Shown: positions 51,854 through 61,196, counted from the first letter of the stretch. The stretch is 64,000 nucleotides of DNA from Sulfotelmatobacter sp049792875 (GCA_049792875.1 JBARBI010000207.1:32580-96579), one strand, 5' to 3'. A program made the numbers and translations. Notes: generated from the sequence alone by a model not told the origin.

Positions 51854-53353
51854 TTGGCCGAAGATCTTCGGTTTGAATTAGCCATTCTGGCGACCGTCCA
51901 GGGCTTCTACCAGAAGCTCATGCGGGACGCGCTCGGCGGGGACGTACCCATTCCGAGCGGTCTCGACGAGGACGCGCTGCGCCACTCCGAGCGCGAACTT
52001 CCGACCACGCTGTCCCGCATGTACCGGTGGCTGCATTTGCTGGATATGGCGATTACGCCCGCGATGGTACGGGTGGCTCTGACTCCGGACACGGATTCTG
52101 AAGTTGCCGAGGCTCTCTTGCGGTACTTCGTCCGGCGCCGCGAACCCAGCGATGTGAACCGCGACAAGACCGACTTGATCGCGACCTTCCTCTACCGGCA
52201 TCCGCGGGTGCCCGGCCAGTGGGAACAAAGCGGCTACGGCTTGGATGGGGCACTGCCTCTTTCGCCTTTTGAAATCGCGCTGATTGAAATCCTCGCCGAT
52301 ACCGACGTGCCCTCGCTGCCTGAGGAGCATGTCCAATTGCTGCGGCGTTTTGATCCCTTGCGCGAAGAAATTGCCCGCTTCCGGGACTTCAACATGCTGA
52401 TTGATTCCGGAATTATCGGGCGCGTTCGTGAATTGAAGCAGTGGCTGGATGCCTCGTTTTATCATCCCGGAGTGCTGGCCACGGTTTCGGCGTACAACGC
52501 GACTTTCGGCAAGAAATTTGATGAGTTGTTTGCCAAAGCTCTGGGCGAGATCAAGACCTTCGGCCAGGCACTGGAAGAAATGGGCGGAACCATTCTCACC
52601 ACGGTTGACGGCGTAGAAGTCACGGTGGACCACGTGGCCGCTCTTCAAGAGAAACAACTGCTGGAGGCCGACTACGGCAGCACCTTTGAAAAATTCCGGC
52701 GGGTTTCGAAATTGAAAAAAGAACTGGACCGGCGCCCGCCGATCCGGCGATCGCTGCTCACGCCAGCCGCGCAGACCTCGCGCTTCGCAGGCGGCACCGG
52801 AGCAGCGCCCAAAGCTGCGAGAGCGGCATCGGCCAAGGCTCCGGCCGCGGTTCCTGTGTTCCAGCCGCCTGCGGTTACCGCGCAACAGATTTCGGCAGAG
52901 GAAGGCAAGCTGCGTCGCGTCGAGGAATCGATTCGAGTGTTTGTGCGTGTGGCCGATCCAAAATTTCGCCAGGTTGTCCCTATGCGCTTCTTCAACCTGA
53001 CGCTAACCGCACCCGAGGCGGATGCCTACAACGCTCCGTTTCTGGAAGAGAAAAGCACGCGCGCTGACGTGGCCCGCACTTTGATCCGGATGGTCTCGAT
53101 TTCCGCGCGCCTCCGCACGGAACTGGAAGAACTCAAGCGCAGCCAGAAGATGTCATCTCTCTGGAAACTGCACGCAGACTCCGTGGTGGTGTTGCTGGAT
53201 ATGGCCAGCACTTCCACCGAGGAAGCCGGTAGCGTAGCGAAAGGAGCCGAGCAGAGCGGCGCGGGCGCAGCCTCGCGTTCGATCCACGAGTCGGTCCAGA
53301 AGCTGCGGAATCAGGCTGACGCCGCGGTGAAGACTCTCGCCAACGTCGGCTAG
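51854..53353 (+). CDS. Unknown 499-aa cytoplasmic protein
   Basis: Not recognised. No signal peptide or TM segment. Residues 1-160 look helical (FELAILATVQGFYQKLMRDA and LLHLLDMAITPAM-like turns), the middle (about 200-270) is a charged region with coiled-coil potential, then a low-complexity Ala/Pro/Thr linker at about 305-345, and a helical C-terminal domain (about 350-499) ending VQKLRNQADAAVKTLANVG. Start taken at TTG 51854 with CGGGGG upstream; TTG 51836 adds 6 residues. Monocistronic, facing the RNase gene and intron relic. Confidence 0.6.
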   Translation: MAEDLRFELAILATVQGFYQKLMRDALGGDVPIPSGLDEDALRHSERELPTTLSRMYRWLHLLDMAITPAMVRVALTPDTDSEVAEALLRYFVRRREPSDVNRDKTDLIATFLYRHPRVPGQWEQSGYGLDGALPLSPFEIALIEILADTDVPSLPEEHVQLLRRFDPLREEIARFRDFNMLIDSGIIGRVRELKQWLDASFYHPGVLATVSAYNATFGKKFDELFAKALGEIKTFGQALEEMGGTILTTVDGVEVTVDHVAALQEKQLLEADYGSTFEKFRRVSKLKKELDRRPPIRRSLLTPAAQTSRFAGGTGAAPKAARAASAKAPAAVPVFQPPAVTAQQISAEEGKLRRVEESIRVFVRVADPKFRQVVPMRFFNLTLTAPEADAYNAPFLEEKSTRADVARTLIRMVSISARLRTELEELKRSQKMSSLWKLHADSVVVLLDMASTSTEEAGSVAKGAEQSGAGAASRSIHESVQKLRNQADAAVKTLANVG

Positions 53354-53430
53354 ACCGTTTATCCCTCCAACCTCACCCTCAGATCCTCGATAGGATCCTC
53401 GCAGCACCGATCTGCCGCCACCGAAGAGAG

Positions 53431-54008
53431 ATCGGCATAGGGGAGGGTCGCCCCGCCTCCCCTGCCACACCACCGTACATGCGGGTCCGCATACGGCGGT
53501 TCGGCGGATTAAACCGGCCGCACGACCATAGGCGGGAGTCCGAGCTGGGCAAAGTAGGCATTCGGCAAAGCGATGTGGAGAGCGGGCGAGTGCGCAATCC
53601 GCCACGGGCCGTGAGGACTCCCGGCAGTTTGTGCCGCGAGGTCCTGAGCGACGCCCCGCTTGCGAAGTTCGCGAAACCGTGTCCGTCCGCGCTTCCATTG
53701 CTTCCACACCACCGACCGGAGTCGGCGGCGTAACCAAGTTTCAAGACGTTCCAGCACCGACGCGCAACCACCGGATCTACCACCAGTGAGCTTGATGGAT
53801 ATGGGCTTTGCAGTCATTGGCCCGCTCGCCCGCCACCGTAGGCCTCCTATCCGGTTCTTGTTCATTGGCTCGCACCTTTGCTCCACGCTTCTTTCAGGCC
53901 CCGCCTCACGGCGAGTGTGATTTCACCCTTGCGCTTCGCTATGACTTCACCTCCATCAGGTTGTCAAAGGGACTTTCACCCTCAAGCGGTCGAACATGCT
54001 CGGCACAC
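53431..54008 (-). mobile_element. Internally deleted group II (IIC-like) intron
   Basis: On the minus strand the intron begins GTGTGCC at 54008 (consensus GUGYG), and DI-like sequence follows (GAGGGTGAAAGTCCC and CCTGAAAGAAGCGTGGAGC). The C-terminal piece of the maturase ORF is in the middle, domain V at about 53469-53500 reads CCGCCGUAUGCGG-ACCC-GCAUGUACGGUGG, and domain VI (about 53431-53468) has an unpaired A near the 3' end, ending GAU at 53431. Total 578 nt against about 1.9 kb normally. It lies 8 nt downstream of a terminator hairpin, the class-C target. Assigned by motif only. Confidence 0.75.
53509..53886 (-). pseudogene. Group II intron maturase, C-terminal remnant
   Basis: Open frame whose last 80 residues, RLETWLRRRLRSVVWKQWKR then RTRFRELRKRGVAQD and PWRIAHSPALHIALPNAYF, are the maturase X domain and C-terminus of group II intron reverse transcriptases. 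The RT fingers/palm with YADD are absent. The first 40 codons are intron RNA sequence read by chance. Not a working enzyme. Confidence 0.85.
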
Positions 54009-54045
54009 CAACAAGAAAGGACGGGCGACTCCGCCCGTCCTTACT
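54009..54045 (-). terminator. Rho-independent terminator of the shape/RNase operon
   Basis: AAGGACGGGCG (54032-54042 in minus-strand reading order), a 4-nt loop, then CGCCCGTCCTT (54017-54027), an 11-bp perfect stem, followed on the minus strand by TTTCTTGTTG. It sits 30 nt after the RNase stop. The intron relic begins 8 nt past the stem. Confidence 0.7.
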
Positions 54046-54072
54046 GATGCCTGAAAGCTGATAGCTGACAGC

Positions 54073-56916
54073 TCAGTTGATATCAAACTGCTGCTGGTGC
54101 ACTGCCGGATCGCTCTTCACGATGATGGTGCGTTTTGTCATCTCTTCCATCTCGTTGAGCAAGCGGCCGTTGTTCGATTTCAACTCTTTAGCCACGTCGG
54201 GATGCACACGCAGCATGACATCTTCGTGCTCCAGATGTTTCGCAATCTTCCGCATTTCGACGTAAATCTCATTACAAACCGTGGTCACCGATTTCACATA
54301 TCCGGTTGACTCGCAGTACGGGCAAGGCGCGCCGATGGTGCGTTCGAGCGATTGCTTGACGCGCTTGCGGGTGATCGCGACCAGCCCGAAGTCGTTGAAT
54401 TGGAGGGTCTTTGAAGGCGCGCGGTCGTGGCGGAGTTCCTCTTCCAAGGCTTGCATGACGCGCTGGCGGTTGCGGCGCTCATCCATGTCGATGAAGTCGA
54501 TGATGATGATGCCGCCGAGATCGCGCAGTCGGATCTGGCGGACAATCTCTTTAATCGCGTCGACGTTGGTCTTGACGATGGTGTCTTCGAGACGCGCCGT
54601 CTTGCCGACATACTTCCCGGTGTTGATGTCGATCGCAACCAGCGCTTCGGTCTGGTTGATAACGATGTAGCCTCCGCTCTTGAGCCACACCTTTGACTTG
54701 AGCGCCTTGTTCATTTCTTCGGCGAGGCCGAATTGCTCGAACAGAGGCGTCTCCTTGGTATAGAGCTTCACCCGCTTGACCATCGCGGGTTGGAACCGGT
54801 TGAAGAAGCGCAGCACCCGCTCATATTCCGGTTCGGTGTCGACCCAGATCACGCTGAAGTCGGAAGTGACCTGGTCGCGCAGCACACGTTCCACGACGTT
54901 GAGGTCGTGGTAGATGAGTGCGGGCGGCTTCGAACTCTCGGCACGATTCTTGATGTCCTGCCACAATCCCTTCAGAAAGCGGATGTCAGCGCGGAGTTCT
55001 TCTTCACTGGCGCTCTGCGCGGCGGTACGGACGATGAAGCCTCCGTGACCGTTTTCGCGCTCGCTCAGGATGATCCGCTTGAGGCGCTGTCGCTCTTCCT
55101 CGGAAGAAATCTTGCGCGAAACTCCCGTATGGTTGACTGTGGGCATGTAGACCAGGAAACGCCCGGGCAGCGCGATGTGGCTGGTGATGCGCGCGCCCTT
55201 CTTGCCAATGGGCTCCTTGGCGATCTGGACCAGGATTTCCTGGCCTTCCTTGAGCAAGTCGCTGATCAGGGGAACCGGCGCGTTCTCGCGGCGACGGAAA
55301 CGTCGTCCGCCTCCGCCACGGCGTTGGCGGTCGCGCGGGCCACCCTGGCGGTCACGGTCGTAACCGGGTCGGGGGCGCTGCGTGCGCTGCGTATAACCGG
55401 CAGTGGCCGCCGGGGCCCGAACTTCCACCCGGGCATCGACACTGCCGTCGCCACGCGCCTCGGCGTCGAGCATGGCCTCCGCTTCCGCCTGGGCCTCTTC
55501 GAGTTCCAATTCTTCGCTGTCTTCTTCACCCTCCGCCGGGGCACCTTCCGCGGGATGGGCCTCGCCCGACTCAGCGATGGACGCCAAGTGGATTTCAGAA
55601 ACGGCTTCCCGGGCGTCGCCGTTCAGGTGCGCGGGCTGGCCCGCAGCATGGGTCTCCTCTTCGAATTCTTCGTAACCTTCATCGGACGAAGCTTCGTAAT
55701 GGACGGCATCCGCTTCCTCTTCGTCGATGGTCTCTTCTTCCATCGTGCCCGGAGCGGCGAAGACTGGAGCCTGCTCCTCGCGCACGGAGCGCACGGGTTG
55801 ATCGACTGGATCGGGTGCTAGGTTCCGGTCGCTCTCGGCTTCACGAGTCTCTTCCTCGCGGACTTCCTCTTCTTCAACCGTAACGCTCGACTCTCCTGGC
55901 CACCCGAGAGCGGGGATACCCGATTCTTCCGGACGGCGGAATTCGTGATTCCAGTCAGTCGTGGTCGAGGCTGACTCCGCGGGCTCGTCGTGATTCGCTC
56001 GAATGTGTTCGTGCTCCTCGTGAAGAGGCTCCGCGACGGCCTCGGCAACGGCGAAGATCGGCTCATCCTCCGGGAATGTGGCGGCAAGAGGCGCTACGGG
56101 CTCCGTGGGGGCGCCCGACACAACTTCAGTGACCGCCTCCCGAACCGGGGCTTGCTGCGCCGGCGGTTGCTGCGCCCAACGCTGGTACTTGGAGATGGAC
56201 TCTCCGGGGAGCAGAATGGGTTGATATCCGGGAGGAGGACCCGAAGGCTGAATCCTGCCGGAATCCGCCGTGCGGAACGGCGCCGGCTCTACGGGGCGAG
56301 TGAAGCGCGGCTCCGGCCCGCGTTCAGAAGCTCGGTCGGGAGTTCGCTCCCCACCACGATCCGAACCTCGATCCGACACACGATCACGGCCATCGCGACG
56401 TCCCCCACGCCGGCGACGGCGTCCGCGCCAGCCACCGCGTTCGCGGTTTTGCGAATCGCCACCTGGCTCGGCTATGCTTCCGGCCGAAAGCTGCGGCGGA
56501 ACGTCACCCTGATTGTCAGTCTCAACAAATCCTTCATTCGAGTCGGGCTGCAGATCGGACTCTGCCGTGTCTGCGGTCTCAACCGCGTCGGCCACCGGGG
56601 AAGCCTCTGCTCGGGCCGGCTGCTGGCGCAAATCCTGTACTCCGCGGTTTGCCGGGACAACATCGGTCAGATCGTCGTCGTGCTCTTCCAACTCCATAAA
56701 GTCGGAAACATAGAGGAACGCGTCGCGTTCCAGGCCGATGTCGACGAAAGCCGACTGCATGCCGGGCAGGACGCGCGTTACGCGGCCCTTATAGATGGAG
56801 CCGGCTAAGGTGTACTCGTTCTCGCGTTCTAAGTAGACTTCCGCGAGCAGATCGTCTTCCACTAGGCCCACCTTGGTTTCGTGAGGGGTGGAAGAGACAA
56901 ATAATTCCTTGTTCAT
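54073..56916 (-). CDS. RNase E/G family ribonuclease with long internal insert
   Basis: 947 aa endoribonuclease for mRNA and rRNA processing. The N-terminus (about 1-75, VYLERENEYTLAGSIYKGRV and FVDIGLERDAFLYVSD) begins the S1 domain. Residues about 80-545 are a disordered insert rich in Glu/Asp/Arg/Pro/Ala, with Arg/Gly blocks near both ends. The S1 domain then resumes (ISDLLKEGQEILVQIAKEPI, GKKGARITSHIALPGRFLVY). DNase I-like domain: catalytic Asp in ALVAIDINTGKYVG and GGIIIIDFIDMD; Zn-link CPYC. The start is ATG 56916 with GGAG 7 nt upstream. Confidence 0.93.
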   Translation of the reverse strand: MNKELFVSSTPHETKVGLVEDDLLAEVYLERENEYTLAGSIYKGRVTRVLPGMQSAFVDIGLERDAFLYVSDFMELEEHDDDLTDVVPANRGVQDLRQQPARAEASPVADAVETADTAESDLQPDSNEGFVETDNQGDVPPQLSAGSIAEPGGDSQNRERGGWRGRRRRRGGRRDGRDRVSDRGSDRGGERTPDRASERGPEPRFTRPVEPAPFRTADSGRIQPSGPPPGYQPILLPGESISKYQRWAQQPPAQQAPVREAVTEVVSGAPTEPVAPLAATFPEDEPIFAVAEAVAEPLHEEHEHIRANHDEPAESASTTTDWNHEFRRPEESGIPALGWPGESSVTVEEEEVREEETREAESDRNLAPDPVDQPVRSVREEQAPVFAAPGTMEEETIDEEEADAVHYEASSDEGYEEFEEETHAAGQPAHLNGDAREAVSEIHLASIAESGEAHPAEGAPAEGEEDSEELELEEAQAEAEAMLDAEARGDGSVDARVEVRAPAATAGYTQRTQRPRPGYDRDRQGGPRDRQRRGGGGRRFRRRENAPVPLISDLLKEGQEILVQIAKEPIGKKGARITSHIALPGRFLVYMPTVNHTGVSRKISSEEERQRLKRIILSERENGHGGFIVRTAAQSASEEELRADIRFLKGLWQDIKNRAESSKPPALIYHDLNVVERVLRDQVTSDFSVIWVDTEPEYERVLRFFNRFQPAMVKRVKLYTKETPLFEQFGLAEEMNKALKSKVWLKSGGYIVINQTEALVAIDINTGKYVGKTARLEDTIVKTNVDAIKEIVRQIRLRDLGGIIIIDFIDMDERRNRQRVMQALEEELRHDRAPSKTLQFNDFGLVAITRKRVKQSLERTIGAPCPYCESTGYVKSVTTVCNEIYVEMRKIAKHLEHEDVMLRVHPDVAKELKSNNGRLLNEMEEMTKRTIIVKSDPAVHQQQFDIN

Positions 56917-57353
56917 CAAACACTCCGGTCCCGTCTTCGAGGACGGGGTTCACCGGGGCGGAGTCAGGTTAGGAGCGGGAGGATTGAGCGTCGCGATGCG
57001 GCCCCAAATGGGGGACGGACTGAGCCAAAGCGCTCTACGCTTCGCCGAGTCCGCTGCACAAGCTTGGGAATCTTTTGCACTTATCGCTTTAACTTCTGCC
57101 GGGGTTTGTGACCGCACTCTCAGACCCAATTGGGTCGGGGGGCCGTTCCCTGCCCGGCTAACTGCTCAGCTGCAATCCTGCCCGGCCTTCTGCTGCTCGA
57201 CTAGCCGGTGAAATGCCCCCTTTACGCGAGGGCGATCGATATTTTTTGGGGCTGCGCCTCCAAGCGCAGCAAACTGCTTCCTGCCGTCTTCCCCGTTCCT
57301 GAACCCGTTGCTCCTGTTCGTCCTACCTGGCTCGTCTGAATCCATTCAGCCAG
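56917..57353 (-). promoter_or_regulatory. Long (437-nt) leader before the RNase E/G gene
   Basis: In a run of otherwise close genes this gap is large. It contains a 14-bp palindrome GACCCAATTGGGTC (57123-57136), a direct repeat CCTGCCCGGC (57149-57158 and 57178-57187), and a GCTGCGC/GCGCAGC hairpin (57251-57270). No gene was found on either strand. E. coli rne has a long autoregulatory 5' leader, so a similar role is possible here. Function is inferred, not seen. Confidence 0.35.
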
Positions 57354-58451
57354 CTAGTTTACGAAGCGGCGCATACGAACATTCATAACCATCCCCAGCG
57401 CCAGGAACATGAACAACACGGAAGACCCACCATAACTCATCAGCGGCAGGGGTATTCCGGTGACCGGCATAAAGCCAACCACCATGCCGACATTGACCAG
57501 GATATGGAAGCTAAGCACAGCCACCACACCCATCACCACAAACGTGCCAGCGCGGTCGGGCGCTGTTTGCGCGTTCTGGGTCAAACGCATCAGCACAATG
57601 AAGTATAGCAGCAGAACCCCGAGAGCGCCTACGAATCCATGTTCCTCGGCGAACGCGGCGAAAATGAAGTCGGTTTGTGGAACCGGGAGGAAAGCGCCGT
57701 GGGTTTGTGAGCCTTTCCCGCCCCAAAGGCCCCCCGACCCCACGGCAATCTTGGATTGCTCAACTTGGTACCCCGAACCTTGAGGGTCCAGTTCGGGATC
57801 GATGAAACTGGTCAAACGCTGCTTTTGGTACGACTTCAGCACGTGCACCCGAGGCGTGAAGAAGACCGCCCCGATGGCGATTGCCGCCAGCAGGGCCACC
57901 GTCATCCCCTGCTTCCACTGCAATCCACCCAGAAACACTCCCATGATAGCGATCGGGACATAGGTCAGGGCCGTGCCCAGATCCGGCTGGGCCAGGACCA
58001 TCAACATGGGAATACCGACAATCGCCCCGGCTTTCATGAAATCGGGCCAGGAAAGCTCGCGCTGGCGCATGTCGGCGAAATACTTGGCAACGGCGAGGAT
58101 CAGAATGAGTTTTACCCATTCTGATGGCTGGAAGTGGTTCCCGCCGGGCATTTTGATCCAGCGTCGCGCCCCCAGATATTTCTGTCCGAAGACCATCACG
58201 GCCATCAGTGAGCCCACACCAGCGATGTAGAACCAGTGGATTTGATCGAGCAATGCCTGGTAGTTGACCAGGCTGACCAGGAACATCGCGCCTACGCCGG
58301 CCATGACCCAATAGACCTGGCGAACCTGAGCGCCGGCAAACTTCGTGTGCATGGTGGCGCTATGGATCTCCATCACCCCCATGCCGCAGATGATGAGCAC
58401 GAAGCCCAGCAGGACCCAGTCGAAATCGCGGTATGAAACGTAACGTGCCAT
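57354..58451 (-). CDS. rodA: RodA peptidoglycan glycosyltransferase
   Basis: 365 aa SEDS polymerase for lateral wall growth, with about 10 TM helices. Markers: WVMAGVGAMFLVSLVNYQAL, the loop GGNHFQPSEWVKLILILAVA, LAQPDLGTALTYVPIAIMGV, and the C-terminal MPVTGIPLPLMSYGGSSVLF, a near-invariant RodA/FtsW motif. Works with the MrdA transpeptidase encoded just upstream (49-nt gap). Next is the RNase gene after a long leader. Confidence 0.95.
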   Translation of the reverse strand: MARYVSYRDFDWVLLGFVLIICGMGVMEIHSATMHTKFAGAQVRQVYWVMAGVGAMFLVSLVNYQALLDQIHWFYIAGVGSLMAVMVFGQKYLGARRWIKMPGGNHFQPSEWVKLILILAVAKYFADMRQRELSWPDFMKAGAIVGIPMLMVLAQPDLGTALTYVPIAIMGVFLGGLQWKQGMTVALLAAIAIGAVFFTPRVHVLKSYQKQRLTSFIDPELDPQGSGYQVEQSKIAVGSGGLWGGKGSQTHGAFLPVPQTDFIFAAFAEEHGFVGALGVLLLYFIVLMRLTQNAQTAPDRAGTFVVMGVVAVLSFHILVNVGMVVGFMPVTGIPLPLMSYGGSSVLFMFLALGMVMNVRMRRFVN

Positions 58452-58500
58452 AAAAACAGTTACAAGCTTTTGGCTTTTAGCTCCTCAGCTCCTAGTGAGC

Positions 58501-60468
58501 TCATTGGGGCATTCCCGGTGCTGCCAAGGCAACAGCTAGCGGCTTCTTTGGCAGACCCAGAACGAAACGCCCCCCCTGCAGTGTTTCCTTGCTTCCGTCA
58601 GAATCGGGCGCGGTCCACAAGCCGCCGATATCCACCGTTCCGTCGCTCTTCGGCTTCTCCACCAATTTCTGAGGTGTACGGCGTTGTTTATCGACGTAGG
58701 CCTTGATGACCTGCGTTGCCAGACGTGCCGCTAACTTGCCGTGCTCGCCGCCTTGGAACAGGACGCAGACCACAATTTCCGGATTGCGCCGGGGAGTGAA
58801 GCCTACAAACCAACCGTTTTGCGCCAGTTCATCGCTGTTCTTGAACTTGGCGCGAGTGGTTAGCGAGACAATCTGAGCTGAGCCCGTCTTGCCCGCGATA
58901 TCGATTCCCGGTACATGGGCGGAGGGTGCGGTTCCCTCCGGCAGCAGAACCCGTGACATCGCGTCGGTGATGAAGTTCCAGCCGTTGGGGTCAATCGGGA
59001 CGTTCTTCACTTCGGTATAGTGCTGCGCCTCGACGTATCCCGGCGGCATATCGGTCGGATTGATGACATGCGGCACAACCATGCGGCCGCCCATCGAGAT
59101 TGCGCTGACCGCGCGCAGTAACTGCACCGGCGTAATGGCGACTGCCCCTTGCCCGATGCCAACAGAAATCGTTTCGCCGGCAAACCATTTCTGCTTAAAA
59201 TTTTTGATCTTCCATTCTTCCGAGGGCATGACGCCGCTGACTTCGTTGGGCAGATCGATTCCAGTCTTTTGGCCCAATCCAAGATCGGTGGCGTATTTTG
59301 CAATGCGGTCGATGCCGAGTTTTTCCGCCAGCGTGTAGAAGAAAACGTCGCAGGACTGGTAGATTGCTTTCTCCAGACTGACCTCACCGTGTCCGCCTTT
59401 CACCCAGCAACCGAAGCGGCGGCCGTAAAACTCCGCGCCTCCGTTACAGTTCACGTGCAGCGTCTGGGCGATCCCCTCCTGCCATCCGGCAACCGACATG
59501 ATGATCTTGAACGTGGACCCCGGCGCGAGCTGCGCTTGAATAGCCTTGTTCAGGAGTGGTTTGTCAGGATCTGTAACCAGCCTGTTCCACTCATCGCGCG
59601 ACACGCGCACTGCGAAATCATTAGGATCAAAAGTGGGTCCGCTTACCATGGCGAGAATCTCGCCGGTGCGGGGATTCATGGCGACGATGGCTCCGTTCTT
59701 CCCTTCCAGTGCTTGTTCGGCGGCAATCTGCAAATCGATGTCCACCGTCAGCTTGAGTTGCTTGCCGGGCACGGCTTCGGTCTCGCCCAAACGTCCTACT
59801 TCTCGGCCATGGCTGTCGACGAGAGCCTGGCGTGATCCATTCTGGCCCATTAGCAGCGTGTTGTACTGCCGCTCGACCCCGGAAATGCCGACCACGTCCC
59901 CGGAGTTGTACAGCTCGAACTGGGGCTGGTTCAACATGTCTTCGCTCACCTCGCCAACGTAGCCGATCAGGTGCGCCATGAATCCGTTCCGGGGATACAG
60001 GCGGCGGTGAGCCATGATCGTGTCCAGTTCCGGCAACTCGTTGCGATGCGCTTCGATGAACTGGAGTTCGTCAGGAGTAATGTCTTCCTTTAGGAAAATC
60101 GGCTGGTACTGCGGCATCGAAGCGAAGCGCCGGATTCGCGCCCGCACGTCGTTGGGATCGAGGTGCAATCCCTGGGCGATCAAGTCCGCGTCAGCAGCCA
60201 GGTCCCGCGAGGAGTCGCGCAACAGCAGCGCGGAAAATGATGGATAGTTGTCGACAATTGTGCGCCCTTCCCGGTCTAAAATCTTGCCGCGAGGCGCGAG
60301 TACGGGCACGTTACGGATGCGGTTCTTTTCGGCGGCCAGCGAATAATAGTCGCTCTGCATCACCTGCAGCCGCCACAATCCGTAGGCGAGGATCAGGAAT
60401 GTACCGAGGATGATGTACTGCGCCGCCGTGAGGCGGATCGCGGAGACTTTTTCGTCGCGGCCGAACAT
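58501..60468 (-). CDS. mrdA: Penicillin-binding protein 2 (transpeptidase)
   Basis: 655 aa class B PBP in the inner membrane. One TM at about 15-35 (YIILGTFLILAYGLWRL), a pedestal domain with RNVPVLAPRGKILDREG, then the transpeptidase domain: SxxK in LAPGSTFKIIMSV (about 317), SxD in YQSCDVFFYTLAEKLG, and KTG in DIAGKTGSAQIV. All three boxes are complete. Cross-links wall glycan made by RodA. The ATG 60468 is immediately preceded by four TGAGAAC heptamers and shows no ordinary ribosome binding site. Confidence 0.95.
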   Translation of the reverse strand: MFGRDEKVSAIRLTAAQYIILGTFLILAYGLWRLQVMQSDYYSLAAEKNRIRNVPVLAPRGKILDREGRTIVDNYPSFSALLLRDSSRDLAADADLIAQGLHLDPNDVRARIRRFASMPQYQPIFLKEDITPDELQFIEAHRNELPELDTIMAHRRLYPRNGFMAHLIGYVGEVSEDMLNQPQFELYNSGDVVGISGVERQYNTLLMGQNGSRQALVDSHGREVGRLGETEAVPGKQLKLTVDIDLQIAAEQALEGKNGAIVAMNPRTGEILAMVSGPTFDPNDFAVRVSRDEWNRLVTDPDKPLLNKAIQAQLAPGSTFKIIMSVAGWQEGIAQTLHVNCNGGAEFYGRRFGCWVKGGHGEVSLEKAIYQSCDVFFYTLAEKLGIDRIAKYATDLGLGQKTGIDLPNEVSGVMPSEEWKIKNFKQKWFAGETISVGIGQGAVAITPVQLLRAVSAISMGGRMVVPHVINPTDMPPGYVEAQHYTEVKNVPIDPNGWNFITDAMSRVLLPEGTAPSAHVPGIDIAGKTGSAQIVSLTTRAKFKNSDELAQNGWFVGFTPRRNPEIVVCVLFQGGEHGKLAARLATQVIKAYVDKQRRTPQKLVEKPKSDGTVDIGGLWTAPDSDGSKETLQGGRFVLGLPKKPLAVALAAPGMPQ

Positions 60469-60470
60469 CT

Positions 60471-60500
60471 GTTCTCAGTTCTCAGTTCTCATTTCTCATT
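60471..60500. repeat. Tandem heptamer array upstream of mrdA (4 units)
   Basis: Plus-strand units GTTCTCA, GTTCTCA, GTTCTCA, TTTCTCA in 7-nt register; read along the mRNA, GAGAAC repeats end 2 nt before the mrdA start. The same heptamer is arrayed at 12751-12778. Copy-number change here would alter the ribosome-binding region. Confidence 0.75.
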
Positions 60501-60653
60501 TGCGGCCCACGAACGCCTGCGGTCCTAGCCGAGCGAGCAGAAAACTGCGATGTAATGCTGTAACTCAATTCTAATCCCACCCGGGCTGCCAGCTCTTAGT
60601 CAGGAGTAACGTAAGTCACAACCCCGTTTTCACTGAGCACCTGGAACTATTGC

Positions 60654-61196
60654 TCACGTTCTCTGCTTAAACTTGTCCAGCACGAAGTACAGAATCACGC
60701 CAAGTACCGCATTGGCCAGGCCGGCCAAAATACCGCGCGGCCAACTCCAGGTTTGAGGCATGTTGACGAGCGCCCGGGCTACTGTGAAATAGACCGCGGA
60801 GTGCACCAGATAGAACCCGAGCGTCACCAGCAGGCGGGCTCCGGCGTTCTCGACATCGAGTTTCACCCCCAACGACGAAGCTCCGTACCCCACCACGGTC
60901 TTGGCGATTCCGTAGATTCCGATCGGGTTGTGCCCGAGCATATCCTGCGCCAGGCCAATGACCGCTCCGGTGAACAGGCCGGCAATAGGACTGCGCCGTG
61001 CCATCGCAAAAAAGATCGTCACCAGCAGCGGCAGGTCCAGGTAAACGGCAAACAGTGGGAACCGCAACGGCACAAAGGCCTGCAGAAAGAGCGCCAGCAA
61101 CGGAACCCCGATGGTAACCGGGATGCTGAATCGGTAGACCTCTACCTGCTCATTGGATGTGTAGGTGATGGGCACGCTAGTGTGGGCTATTCTCAT
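60654..61196 (-). CDS. mreD: Rod-shape protein MreD
   Basis: 180 aa with about five TM helices, for example VTIGVPLLALFLQAFVPL, LPLLVTIFFAMARRS and AGLANAVLGVILYFVLDKF. The pattern GLFTGAVIGLAQDMLGHNPI is the usual MreD motif. Part of the MreBCD-RodA-PBP2 elongasome. Its start overlaps the mreC end by 20 nt (ATG at 61194-61196), supporting translational coupling. mrdA follows after 185 nt. Confidence 0.9.
   Translation of the reverse strand: MRIAHTSVPITYTSNEQVEVYRFSIPVTIGVPLLALFLQAFVPLRFPLFAVYLDLPLLVTIFFAMARRSPIAGLFTGAVIGLAQDMLGHNPIGIYGIAKTVVGYGASSLGVKLDVENAGARLLVTLGFYLVHSAVYFTVARALVNMPQTWSWPRGILAGLANAVLGVILYFVLDKFKQRT

Noticed and set aside
54073..56916. RNase gene being two separate genes split by the low-complexity region
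   Set aside because: The frame is continuous with no stop, and the S1 halves complement each other on both sides of the insert.
56917..57353. tRNA, 6S or RNase P RNA in the leader
   Set aside because: No cloverleaf or known conserved core could be traced; only short palindromes are evident.
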